From Bryobacteraceae bacterium (GTDB lineage: Bacteria > Acidobacteriota > Terriglobia > Bryobacterales > Bryobacteraceae), in NCBI GenBank assembly GCA_041394945.1, contig JAWKHH010000002.1:1124501-1188500 (forward strand): a stretch of DNA of 64,000 nucleotides. Direction: 5' to 3'. Below the pieces are notes generated by a model that was given only the letters and a program-made list of their open reading frames with translations, made no database searches and was not told where the DNA came from. Below are positions 28,803 to 36,703 of the stretch, one piece after another. A program made the translations under genes and the position numbers. Position 1 is the first letter of the stretch, and every line of letters starts with the position of its first letter.

Positions 28803-29108
28803 ATGGCAAAACCCACTCTCCAAGACTCGAGTCTTCTTGCCGCAGCTTTGGAAGGACTAGAACTTCAGAAAGCGCGCATTGAAGATCAGATCAAGACCGT
28901 AAGAGCGATGCTTGGCGCGCGCGCGCCTCGCGCCACCGCTGCGGCGCCGGCCACCACCTCCGTCGTGGCCGCTACTGCGCCGGCTGCAGCCCCGAAAAAG
29001 CGCCGCAAGGGCCGTCGCAACCAGCTCAGCCCTGAAGCGCGCGCTCGCATTGCAGAGGCTCAACGTAAGCGCTGGGCCGCCTTCCGCAAGGCGAATAAGG
29101 GAGAGTAG
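28803..29108 (+). CDS. small basic nucleic-acid-binding-like protein
   Basis: 101-aa protein: an N-terminal helical segment likely to form a coiled coil (LLAAALEGLELQKARIEDQIKTV split over about residues 10-38), a long Ala/Pro/Thr linker (about 40-65), a basic AT-hook-like patch (PKKRRKGRRN, about 68-77) and a conserved-looking tail LSPEARARIAEAQRKRWAAF. This tail motif recurs in small proteins of Acidobacteria and other soil bacteria, but I know no assigned function. The layout (oligomerisation helix plus basic tail) suggests a nucleoid or RNA-binding role, which is inference. ATG 28803 is preferred over the upstream in-frame ATG at 28737, which overlaps dtd. Confidence 0.75.
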   Translation: MAKPTLQDSSLLAAALEGLELQKARIEDQIKTVRAMLGARAPRATAAAPATTSVVAATAPAAAPKKRRKGRRNQLSPEARARIAEAQRKRWAAFRKANKGE

Positions 29109-29130
29109 CCGCACACTTCGATGGTGCAGC

Positions 29131-29171
29131 ACCGCCGGGCGGCTTGAATCCATCGCTCGTCGCCCGGCGGT
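29131..29171 (+). terminator. strong hairpin between convergent genes
   Basis: Perfect 11-bp inverted repeat ACCGCCGGGCG (29131-29141) and CGCCCGGCGGT (29161-29171) with a 19-nt loop, followed on the plus strand by TCCCGTTTATT. It lies between the small basic-protein gene and the end of the nickel ATPase gene and may stop transcription from either side. The T-run is interrupted, so factor-independent activity is uncertain. Confidence 0.55.
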
Positions 29172-29177
29172 TCCCGT

Positions 29178-29867
29178 TTATTCACGCCAGTTGAAACGGT
29201 CTAGTAGTTCGTCTACCCCTCCCGTCGCTGAGATTCTCCCCTTATTGAAGAAAACAGCTCTCGTCCCCAGTGCTCTGGCCAACCGGTCGTCGTGCGTGAT
29301 GATCACCTTCGCTTGCGCCAGTCCGGTAAGCAGATCGATTAGTTCGCGCCGCCCAGGCGGATCCAGCGAAGTCGTTGGCTCATCCAACACCAATATCTCC
29401 GGCTCCATCGCCAGTATCCCCGCAATCGCCGCACGCCGCTTTTCACCGCCGCTCAGATGATACGGCGCGCGATCCGCGCAGTGGGCGATCCCGGTCCGTT
29501 CCAACGCCGCTGCCGCTAGTTTTCTGGCCTCGGCCTCCGTATATCCGAGGTTCCTGAGGCCATACGCCGCGTCTTCGAGCACCGTCGGCATGAACAACTG
29601 TTCGTCGGCGTCTTGAAAGACTAGACCCACTTTTCGCCGGATCGCGCCCACAGTGCCCGGACTAAGCCGCTGGCCGCAGATAGTAATCTCGCCCTCTCCG
29701 CGTAGCAGCCCGTTCAGGTGCAGCGTGAACGTCGTCTTGCCGGATCCGTTTCCGCCAAGGAGGATGACCGTCTCGCCGGCTTCGAGTTGGAAGTCGACGC
29801 CGCGCAGCGCTTCGGTGCCGTCCGGATACCGATACCGGAGCCCTCGAACGTCCACTAGAAGCCCCAA
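29178..29867 (-). CDS. nikO: energy-coupling-factor nickel transporter ATPase (NikO/CbiO family)
   Basis: 229-aa ABC ATPase that powers the ECF-type nickel importer. Walker A GGNGSGKT (about residues 38-45), signature LSGGEKRRA, Walker B ILVLDEPTTSLDP and a switch histidine in VIITHDD are intact. The annotated start is a TTG with GAGG 5 nt upstream. A GTG at 29855, sharing its G with the nikQ stop (TAGTG), fits the usual N-terminus better and is a strong alternative. The assignment to nickel and not cobalt rests on the divergent nikR gene. Confidence 0.9.
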   Translation of the reverse strand: MGLLVDVRGLRYRYPDGTEALRGVDFQLEAGETVILLGGNGSGKTTFTLHLNGLLRGEGEITICGQRLSPGTVGAIRRKVGLVFQDADEQLFMPTVLEDAAYGLRNLGYTEAEARKLAAAALERTGIAHCADRAPYHLSGGEKRRAAIAGILAMEPEILVLDEPTTSLDPPGRRELIDLLTGLAQAKVIITHDDRLARALGTRAVFFNKGRISATGGVDELLDRFNWRE

Positions 29868-30535
29868 ACTAACCTCGCGGCCGAAAGCGTGCCGGCTACT
29901 CCGGCGGCCATGGCGATGTCGGCGGCGCCCATCCGGCCCAGCGTTGACCTCTGCAGCCGGCCGTCAAAGCCTCGGGCGAGCATCGCGCGGTGGATCGCCT
30001 CCGCGCGTTGGTAGGAAGACGCGAAGAGCACGCCAATCGCCCCGCCCGCGGCCTCCCAACGAAACCCGCCCCGGCTTTGCGACGCCCACCGCATTCGCGC
30101 CGCTTGATCGTACAGCACGTACAGGTAGCGATACAGAAACTGGATCACTTCCATCAACAGGCGCGGGGCTCCCAGCCTCTCGGCCCCTCTCACCAGCGAC
30201 GGCAGCGGCGTAACTCCGGTAAGGATCGCTACAGTCGCCGCGGACAACATACTCCGGATGATCACAAGGTAGGCCCGGTTCCAGTCGCCGCCGAGTATCG
30301 ACACCGCGGCGAAGCTCAGCGTGAAGGGAAGCACCAGCGCCGCCCGGGCGGCCAGGCTAACCGGCGGCAGGCGGCTGACGGCCGCGGCGCAGGCGACCGG
30401 AGCTAAATGGGCGAGCGGAACCGCCGACGTGCCCACGGCGATCAGCATGAAAAGCGTGGCCAGAAGTTTCGCGCGTGCATCGCGCCGGTGCAGCCATGAG
30501 TCGCCCCGGCTCCAGGAATCCAGGTCGACATGCAT
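29855..30535 (-). CDS. nikQ: energy-coupling-factor transporter transmembrane protein (NikQ/CbiQ family)
   Basis: 226-aa T-component that couples the ATPase to the NikM substrate-binding subunit. It has about five membrane segments and, in the cytoplasmic C-terminal part, helices around RMRWASQSRGG and EAIHRAMLARGFDG, where the family's conserved Ala-Arg-Gly coupling motif (here MLARGF) appears. It begins 6 nt after nikMN and runs into nikO, consistent with one operon. Confidence 0.88.
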   Translation of the reverse strand: MHVDLDSWSRGDSWLHRRDARAKLLATLFMLIAVGTSAVPLAHLAPVACAAAVSRLPPVSLAARAALVLPFTLSFAAVSILGGDWNRAYLVIIRSMLSAATVAILTGVTPLPSLVRGAERLGAPRLLMEVIQFLYRYLYVLYDQAARMRWASQSRGGFRWEAAGGAIGVLFASSYQRAEAIHRAMLARGFDGRLQRSTLGRMGAADIAMAAGVAGTLSAARLVWGF

Positions 30536-30541
30536 CGCGGC

Positions 30542-31447
30542 TTAGCCGTTTCTCCGGCGCATCAGCACCCTGCCGGTAGCCAGGCAAACCAGGTAGATAC
30601 ACGTGAGACCGACGAGACCGGCGACGGCTTTCCGGATCATTGGATTCTCGAGAGACTGGAGTTCGTAGTCGGCGAAGGGCGTCTCCATCAACGTGCGGGC
30701 CCGGTCTTCGATGCCTAACGTCTCGGCGAGCTTCTCGAGCCCGTCGGGAAAGCTCGACGCCAGCATCGCGCCCGCCGTGGCCAGCAGCGCCGCCGCGCCC
30801 GCGATTACGCCCAACCCTTGCCGATTCCCCTTGGCCGGCTCATGGATCCATGCCCGGTTGATCCGCTCCACCGCTGCGAAAGCCGCCATCGTGATCGCGC
30901 CTTCGAGCACCGCCGACACGGCAAACAGCCCGGCCGAGATCCCCACCACTACACCGGGCATGCGGACTCCCGAGATGCGAAGCTCCAACAGCGCCAGCGA
31001 CGAAGCGATCAATACCGAGAGTGTTCCCCCCAGGAAAGCCGCCGCACGCCTCCACGAAGTCCCCCAGTAGTGAAACGGCAGGTAGCCGAAAAAGACTCCG
31101 GCCACGCCCATATTGAACACGTTCGCACCCAGCGCCAGGAGTCCGCCGTCCTGAAAGACAAGGGCCTGAACGGCAAGGATCGCGGTCATCACAACCGTCG
31201 CCGCCCAAGGGCCGAGCGTGCAAGCCAGCAGCGCGCCTCCCAGCAGATGTCCGCTCGTCCCAAGCCCCACCGGGAAGTTGATCATCTGCGCCGCGAACAC
31301 GAACGCGCCCATCACCCCGAGCAGCGGCACACTGCCTTCCTGCAGATTCCGTTCCGCTCTCCGAGCGGCGATTCCTACCGACGCCGCGCTGGCCGCGCCT
31401 AACGCGGCCCACACCGGTGTGGAAAGAAAGCCGTCGGGGATATGCAT
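30542..31447 (-). CDS. nikMN: nickel ECF transporter substrate-binding subunit NikMN (NikM fused to PDGLE domain)
   Basis: 301-aa S-component. The mature start MHIPDGFLS places a histidine at position 2, which with the N-terminal amine coordinates the metal in CbiM/NikM proteins; this fixes the ATG at 31447 in place of the frame extension to 31471. The CbiM/NikM membrane domain (about residues 1-210; FGYLPFHYWG, GHLLGGALLA) is followed by a PDGLE/NikN-type domain (SSFPDGLEKLAETLG, about 228-300). Cobalt systems use separate CbiM and CbiN, whereas the fused form is typical of nickel. Divergent from nikR. Confidence 0.9.
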   Translation of the reverse strand: MHIPDGFLSTPVWAALGAASAASVGIAARRAERNLQEGSVPLLGVMGAFVFAAQMINFPVGLGTSGHLLGGALLACTLGPWAATVVMTAILAVQALVFQDGGLLALGANVFNMGVAGVFFGYLPFHYWGTSWRRAAAFLGGTLSVLIASSLALLELRISGVRMPGVVVGISAGLFAVSAVLEGAITMAAFAAVERINRAWIHEPAKGNRQGLGVIAGAAALLATAGAMLASSFPDGLEKLAETLGIEDRARTLMETPFADYELQSLENPMIRKAVAGLVGLTCIYLVCLATGRVLMRRRNG

Positions 31448-31464
31448 CGGATGCGACTTACACA

Positions 31465-31491
31465 GTAGCACGGATGCAAGAATCGTGCCAC
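31465..31491. promoter_or_regulatory. candidate NikR operator
   Basis: Imperfect inverted repeat GTAGCACG-N11-CGTGCCAC (one mismatch), 27 bp overall, in the 97-bp gap between the divergent nikMN and nikR genes. Known NikR operators are inverted half-sites totalling about 28 bp, so geometry fits. A further half-site-like TCCGTGCTA lies at 31522-31530 and is the exact complement of TAGCACGGA at 31466-31474. Confidence 0.5.
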
Positions 31492-31544
31492 GTTCCGGCC
31501 GGCTGGCGTTCCACTAAATCCTCCGTGCTAATCTGACTTTCGCC

Positions 31545-31964
31545 ATGAGCGATCTCAGCCGCATCGGCGTTGCCATCGATTCGGATCTGCTCGAGCGCTT
31601 CGACGCCCACATTGCCCGGCGCGGATACACCAACCGCTCCGAAGCCTTTCGTGATCTGATCCGCGAGGAACTCGTGGCCACGGCGGCCGAGTCCCCGAAT
31701 ACATCCGTCGTGGGTACAGTTACGCTCGTCTACGATCATCACGTCCGCATGTTGAGTGACCGCTTGACGGATTTGCAGCACGATCATTTTCACAACGTGC
31801 TCTCCACTTTGCACGTCCATCTCGACCACGACAACTGCCTCGAAGTGCTCGTGGTGCGCGGGCCCGCCGCCGAAGTCCGTCGCATCGCCGATGCGCTGAT
31901 CTCAACCAAGGGAGTTAAGCACGGGCGCCTCAGCATCACCACCACCACCGGAGACCACGCGTGA
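31545..31964 (+). CDS. nikR: nickel-responsive transcriptional regulator NikR
   Basis: 139-aa regulator with an N-terminal ribbon-helix-helix (RIGVAIDSDLLERFDAHIA and YTNRSEAFRDLIR, about residues 6-40) and a C-terminal ACT-like nickel-binding domain. The four nickel ligands match the E. coli set with a +3 offset: H79, H90, H92 and C98 (in LHVHLDHDNC). It probably represses the divergent nikMN-nikQ-nikO operon when nickel is sufficient and may regulate itself. Its stop overlaps the acpS start. Confidence 0.95.
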   Translation: MSDLSRIGVAIDSDLLERFDAHIARRGYTNRSEAFRDLIREELVATAAESPNTSVVGTVTLVYDHHVRMLSDRLTDLQHDHFHNVLSTLHVHLDHDNCLEVLVVRGPAAEVRRIADALISTKGVKHGRLSITTTTGDHA

Positions 31965-32338
31965 TTCTGGGGACCGGGATCGATCTCGCCGAAGTCGACC
32001 GCATCCGAGCATCCATCGAACGCCACGGCGACCGGTTTCTGCAACGCATCTACACCCCCGGTGAGATCGCCTACGTCGAGCGAAAGGCGAACAAGTTCGA
32101 ACGCTACGCGGCTCGGTTCGCGGCCAAGGAAGCCGGCATGAAAGCGATCGGCACCGGTTGGCGCCGCGGCGTTACCTTTCAGGACTTCGAGGTCGCCAAC
32201 CTGCCCTCCGGCAGGCCCACCCTGCGGCTCAAGGGTAAGGCTGCCGAGATCGCCCGCGAACTCGGCGTGAATCGGATTTCGCTCTCGCTCACACACACGG
32301 GTCAGAACGGGATGGCTTTCGTCATCCTTGAAGACTGA
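31961..32338 (+). CDS. acpS: holo-[acyl-carrier-protein] synthase
   Basis: 125-aa phosphopantetheinyl transferase that activates acyl carrier protein for lipid synthesis. The magnesium/CoA motifs are intact: GTGIDLAEVDRI (D8) and FAAKEAGMKAIG (E57), with the late LSLTHTGQNGMAFV strand. The start is GTG 31961, overlapping the nikR TGA (GTGA). Co-transcription of a lipid-synthesis gene with nikR is a local oddity with no clear functional link. Confidence 0.95.
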   Translation: MILGTGIDLAEVDRIRASIERHGDRFLQRIYTPGEIAYVERKANKFERYAARFAAKEAGMKAIGTGWRRGVTFQDFEVANLPSGRPTLRLKGKAAEIARELGVNRISLSLTHTGQNGMAFVILED

Positions 32339-32404
32339 CCACTCCGCTCCTTACGTCCAAGCCGGGCACGCACCACAGGGAGCGCTTGATACAATCCGGC
32401 CTAT

Positions 32405-33955
32405 ATGCTCCGATTGCCGATTGCGATGTTCCTGATGGCCGCGACACTCGCGGCGCAAGCGCCGAATCCCACGGCGCTCAAACAGGCTGCCCAGGAGATG
32501 GCCGACGGCCGGCGTAAACTCACGCAGGAGATCACGGACACCATCTTTTCTCTCTCCGAACTTGGCTACCAGGAGTTGGAGACCTCGGCCTACGTAACAG
32601 GCATCCTCCAGAAAGAAGGCTTCCGGATTACGCGCGGAGTTGCGGGAATGCCTACGGCATGGGTTGCCGAATGGGGCTCGGGCAGGCCCGTCGTCGGCCT
32701 GATGGCGGACATTGATGGGCTCCCGGAGACATCGCAGAAGCCGGGGGTTGCGTATCATTCGCCGCTCATTCAGAACGGCCCCGGCCACGGCGAAGGGCAC
32801 AACGCCGGCCAAGCGGTGAACGTTACCGCGGCGCTGATCGCGAAAAGCCTGATGGAGCAGTACAAGATCCCCGGAACCATCCGCCTCTATCCCGGCATCG
32901 CCGAAGAGTTGCTCGGCTCCCGGACCTACATGGTGAACGCCGGTCTGTTTAAGGATCTCGACATCATGCTCTCCAGTCACATTTCGAACGGCTTCGCCAC
33001 CGGGTACGGATTTCCTTCCGGGTCCGGACTCGTTTCCACCCAGTATTCGTTCGAAGGCGTCTCAGCGCATGGCGCCGGTTCGCCCTGGAGGGGCCGCAGC
33101 GCGTTGGATGCGGTGGAGTTGATGAACGTCGGCTGGAATTATCGCCGCGAACACCTGCGTCCCGAACAGCGTTCGCACTACGTGATCGTCAACGGCGGCG
33201 ACCAGCCGAATGTCGTCCCGCCATTCGCCACCGTCTGGTACTTCTTCCGCGAATGGGATTACGACCGCATCAATGAATTGCACGCAATCGGTACCCGCAT
33301 CGCCGAGGCGGCGGCGATGATGACCGACACCAAGATGTCTGAGCGTGTTCTCGGTGCGGCCTGGCCCGGACACTTCAATCAGCCGCTCGCCGAGGCGCTC
33401 TACGCCAACATCGTCAAGGTCGGGATGCCACAGTGGAGCGACGACGATCAGAAGATGGCGAAAGGCGCGCAGCGGATGATGAAGGCGGAGGACAAGGGGC
33501 TTACCACGAAGGTCGGAGAGCTTGGCAAGGGGGGCATCAGCGGCGGCGGGTCCGACGACATCGCCGAGGTCTCCTGGAATCTGCCGACGGTCGTGCTGCG
33601 CTATCCCGGCAACATTCCCGGCATGGTCGGCCACCATTGGTCGAGCGGCATCGCGATGGCCACGCCCATCGCTCACAAAGGCGCCACGGCCGGCGCCAAG
33701 GCCCATGCGATGACGATCCTCGACCTGATGCTCGATCCCAAGCTCGTGAGCGCGGCCAAGGCGTATTTCACTGAACAGACCGCGAAGACCAAATGGCAGT
33801 CGCTGATCCCGGTGGATACCAAGCCGCCGATTCATCTGAACAAGGAAAAGATGGAGCGCTTCCAGCCGGAGTTGCGGAAGCTCCGCTACGATCCGTCGAA
33901 GTACTCCACTTATCTCGAGCAGTTGGGCGTGAAGTACCCTGAGGTCCGTGAGTGA
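32405..33955 (+). CDS. M20-family amidohydrolase (AbgB-like), secreted, with altered metal motif
   Basis: 516-aa protein: signal peptide (MLRLPIAMFLMAATLAAQ), M20 peptidase domain with the dimerisation insert (VSAHGAGSPWRGRSALDA, about 220-330) and a C-terminal extension. Metal motifs: MADIDGLPE (about 100-108), GHGEGHNAG (127-135), AEELLGS, SSHISNG and GHHWSSG. The residue that is normally cysteine in M20D enzymes (GHxCGH) is glutamate here (E130), so metal choice or activity may differ. Relatives cleave p-aminobenzoyl-glutamate or N-acyl amino acids. The next gene overlaps its stop (GTGA at 33952). Confidence 0.85.
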   Translation: MLRLPIAMFLMAATLAAQAPNPTALKQAAQEMADGRRKLTQEITDTIFSLSELGYQELETSAYVTGILQKEGFRITRGVAGMPTAWVAEWGSGRPVVGLMADIDGLPETSQKPGVAYHSPLIQNGPGHGEGHNAGQAVNVTAALIAKSLMEQYKIPGTIRLYPGIAEELLGSRTYMVNAGLFKDLDIMLSSHISNGFATGYGFPSGSGLVSTQYSFEGVSAHGAGSPWRGRSALDAVELMNVGWNYRREHLRPEQRSHYVIVNGGDQPNVVPPFATVWYFFREWDYDRINELHAIGTRIAEAAAMMTDTKMSERVLGAAWPGHFNQPLAEALYANIVKVGMPQWSDDDQKMAKGAQRMMKAEDKGLTTKVGELGKGGISGGGSDDIAEVSWNLPTVVLRYPGNIPGMVGHHWSSGIAMATPIAHKGATAGAKAHAMTILDLMLDPKLVSAAKAYFTEQTAKTKWQSLIPVDTKPPIHLNKEKMERFQPELRKLRYDPSKYSTYLEQLGVKYPEVRE

Positions 33956-35355
33956 CACGCTCGGCGGCGGCGCTGTTGGTTGCGGCACTGACATTAGGAG
34001 CCGAGTCATGGCCTCAGTTCCGCGGTCCGAACTCGACGGGGCTCTCCCAGAGCACGCAATTGCCATCTGAGTTCACGGACGCCACTCGCCTTTGGCGCAC
34101 GGCTCTGCCGCCCGGCAAGTCTTCGCCGGTCTTCGCTGGCGACCGCATCTTCCTTACCGGCCACGAAGGCGACGACCTGTTGACGTTCTGCGTCAATCGG
34201 AGCGACGGCCGTCTCCTCTGGAAAGCCGCCATCACCCGTGCGCGCACCGAACGGCGCAACAAACTCAACGACGCGGCCGCGCCCACCCCGGTCACGGACG
34301 GCGAGAACGTCTACGCCTTCTTCGCCGATTTCGGACTCGTCTCCTACTCTGCGGCCGGACGCGAGCGGTGGCGCGTGCCGCTTCCGCCGATGCCCAGTAT
34401 GCAAGGCGTGGCCGGTTCGCCCATACTTTCCGGCGGGAAGCTGGTGCTCGTTGTGGACAAGACCGAAGACTCGTTCATGATGGCGGTGGACACGCGCAAT
34501 GGAGAAACCTTGTGGCGGCACGCCCGGCCTCCGGCGCCCGGCGGCGGGTATTCCTCACCGGTGTTGTTTCACCCCCGTGGGCAACCGGAGCAGTTGGTAA
34601 CCTTCTCGCCGATGGAGTTGGCAGCCTTCTCCCTGGCTACCGGCGAGAAATTGTGGTGGGTCGGTGGACTCCCGCCTCAACCCAAGGCGACACCCGCCGT
34701 GGCCGGCGACACGATCTACGTGTTCGCACGCAGCTTCTATGGCGACGGGCTCCCGCCGATCCCGGCCTGGGAGGAGACGCTCGCGGCGAACGACGCCAAC
34801 CGCAACGGCGCCATCGAAAAGGAGGAGGCGCCGGAGGGGCCGGCCAAGCGGTACTTCGGCGTCGTCGACCGCAGCAAGGATGGTCATGTCGACGCGGCTG
34901 AATGGAGCGGCCTGATCGACTTCGCTGCGCCGAACAGCGTCCTCATGGCGGTGCGCCCGGCCGGCCGTGGCGATCTGAGCGGAACCGCCGTCCGCTGGCG
35001 GTTTGAACGCAACATTCCAGACGTCCCGTCGCCGCTCCTCTACCAGGGCGTCCTCTATATGGTGCAGAACGGCGGCATCCTCACGGCGCTCGATGCGGCC
35101 ACCGGCGCGGTAAAGAAGCAAGGGCGGATCACAGGTGCGCTCGGCGACTACTACTCGTCCCCGGTCGCCGCCGACGGGCGCATCTACTTCGCGAACATGG
35201 ATGGCAAACTCGCCGTCGTTCGCTCCGGCCCGGAGTGGGAAGTGGAGTCCGTGAGCGACCTCGGCGAGGACTGCTTCGCGACGCCTGCCATCGTCGACGG
35301 CGCCATCTACGTGCGAACCGGCTCCGCTCTCGCGCGCTACGAGAGGCGCAAGTAG
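33952..35355 (+). CDS. PQQ-like beta-propeller protein with inserted EF-hand pair
   Basis: 467-aa secreted protein with signal peptide and the opening WPQFRGPNSTG, followed by PQQ-type propeller blades (GRLLWKA, GETLWRH, GEKLWWV, AATGAVKKQG). Between blades lies a calcium-binding EF-hand pair: loop 1 at about residues 281-292 (D281, N283, N285, E292) and loop 2 at about 306-317 (D306, S308, D310, E317). No PQQ-coordinating residues can be confirmed, so it may be a structural or binding propeller and not an enzyme. GTG start overlaps the M20 stop; stop abuts the sulfatase start. Confidence 0.87.
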   Translation: MTRSAAALLVAALTLGAESWPQFRGPNSTGLSQSTQLPSEFTDATRLWRTALPPGKSSPVFAGDRIFLTGHEGDDLLTFCVNRSDGRLLWKAAITRARTERRNKLNDAAAPTPVTDGENVYAFFADFGLVSYSAAGRERWRVPLPPMPSMQGVAGSPILSGGKLVLVVDKTEDSFMMAVDTRNGETLWRHARPPAPGGGYSSPVLFHPRGQPEQLVTFSPMELAAFSLATGEKLWWVGGLPPQPKATPAVAGDTIYVFARSFYGDGLPPIPAWEETLAANDANRNGAIEKEEAPEGPAKRYFGVVDRSKDGHVDAAEWSGLIDFAAPNSVLMAVRPAGRGDLSGTAVRWRFERNIPDVPSPLLYQGVLYMVQNGGILTALDAATGAVKKQGRITGALGDYYSSPVAADGRIYFANMDGKLAVVRSGPEWEVESVSDLGEDCFATPAIVDGAIYVRTGSALARYERRK

Positions 35356-36696
35356 ATGACCCGCCGCGAACTCCTCGCATCCATGGCTGCGCCGCTTGCC
35401 GCGCAGCCGACGGCGCGCAAGCCCAACATCGTCGTTCTCTTCGCCGACGACCTCGGCTACGGCGAATGCGGCTTTCAGGGCAACCGGGAGATCCCCACTC
35501 CCAACGTCGATTCCATTGCACGCGCGGGTGTCCGCTTTTCGAATGGCTACGTTACCGCGCCCGTATGCTGTCCATCGCGGGCCGGCATGATAACCGGGCG
35601 CTACCAGACCCGCTTCGGCCACGAATTCAACCTCATTGGCAAGGCGAACCAGGGCGCCAACGTCGGCCTGCCACTGAGTGAGAAAACGATCGCCGACCAC
35701 CTGAAGGCAGCCGGCTATCGCACCGGTCTCGTCGGAAAATGGCACTTGGGCGGCAGCCCTCGGTATCATCCGTTGCGTCGCGGCTTCGAAGAATTCTACG
35801 GCTTTCTCCACGAAGGGCACTTCTACTACCCGCCGCCCTATCGCGGCGGTCTCACCCGACTGCGGACCAATGAGCCTCCTTACGATGACGAGAACCCGGT
35901 GCTCCGCGACACGAAACCGATCGTCGAGCCCGAATATCTCACCGACGCGCTCGCCCGCGAAGGCGCCGCCTTCATCGGCCGCAACAAGGAAAAGCCGTTT
36001 TTCCTTTACCTCGCTTTCAACGCCATCCACTCGCCGATGCAGGCTCCGGTGCCGCTGGTGCGCGAGTTCCCACACATCGTCGACGAACAGCGCCGCTTGT
36101 TCGCCGCGATGCTCACTTCGATGGACAATGCCGTGGGACGCGTCATCGGCGCCCTGCGCGACGCCGGAGTAGAGAACGACACTCTCCTCATCTTCCTCAG
36201 CGACAACGGCGGGCCCACTGCCGAGTTGACCTCGAACAACCAGCCTCTCCGCGGCGGCAAGGGTCAACTTTGGGAAGGCGGAATCCGAATCCCCTTCTCG
36301 ATGCAATGGAAGGGACGCATTCCCGGAGGCGTCTCCTATGAGGAGCCGGTGAGTTCACTCGATATTCTTCCCACCGCACTCGCCGCCGCCGGAGCCAAGG
36401 CGGCGCCGCTGGATGGCGTCGACCTCCTGCCCTACTTGTCCCAGGGCAGGGGCGGCGTGCCGCATGACAGCCTGTTCTGGCGCTACGGCCGGAGCATGGC
36501 CCTACGCCGCGGCCGTTGGAAGATCGTCCGCCAGCCGGCGGGCCGCAACGCGCCGGCCCAGTTCGCCTTGTATGACCTCGCAGCCGACGTCGCCGAAACG
36601 CGGGACCTGCGGGAATCCGCCAAGCCGGACTTCGAACGCCTCAGCCGCGAAGTGGAAGAACTGAACCGCCAGATGGCGCCTCCGCTTTGGAACTGA
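35356..36696 (+). CDS. type I sulfatase (arylsulfatase family)
   Basis: 446-aa sulfatase, exported by a short RR leader (MTRRELLASMAAPLAAQ). Metal and active-site motifs: NIVVLFADDLGYG (D30/D31), the formylglycine signature CCPSRAGMITGR starting at C71 (C-x-P-S-R type), GKWHLGG, and LIFLSDNGGPTAE for the remaining calcium ligands. Such enzymes release sulfate from polysaccharides or aryl esters. The formylglycine-generating enzyme is not in the window. It directly follows the EF-hand propeller protein without a gap. Confidence 0.95.
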   Translation: MTRRELLASMAAPLAAQPTARKPNIVVLFADDLGYGECGFQGNREIPTPNVDSIARAGVRFSNGYVTAPVCCPSRAGMITGRYQTRFGHEFNLIGKANQGANVGLPLSEKTIADHLKAAGYRTGLVGKWHLGGSPRYHPLRRGFEEFYGFLHEGHFYYPPPYRGGLTRLRTNEPPYDDENPVLRDTKPIVEPEYLTDALAREGAAFIGRNKEKPFFLYLAFNAIHSPMQAPVPLVREFPHIVDEQRRLFAAMLTSMDNAVGRVIGALRDAGVENDTLLIFLSDNGGPTAELTSNNQPLRGGKGQLWEGGIRIPFSMQWKGRIPGGVSYEEPVSSLDILPTALAAAGAKAAPLDGVDLLPYLSQGRGGVPHDSLFWRYGRSMALRRGRWKIVRQPAGRNAPAQFALYDLAADVAETRDLRESAKPDFERLSREVEELNRQMAPPLWN

Positions 36697-36703
36697 ACCG
36701 GCG

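Noticed and set aside
34555..36306. 583-codon minus-strand frame
   Set aside because: Antisense to the EF-hand propeller and the sulfatase, both with intact signatures.
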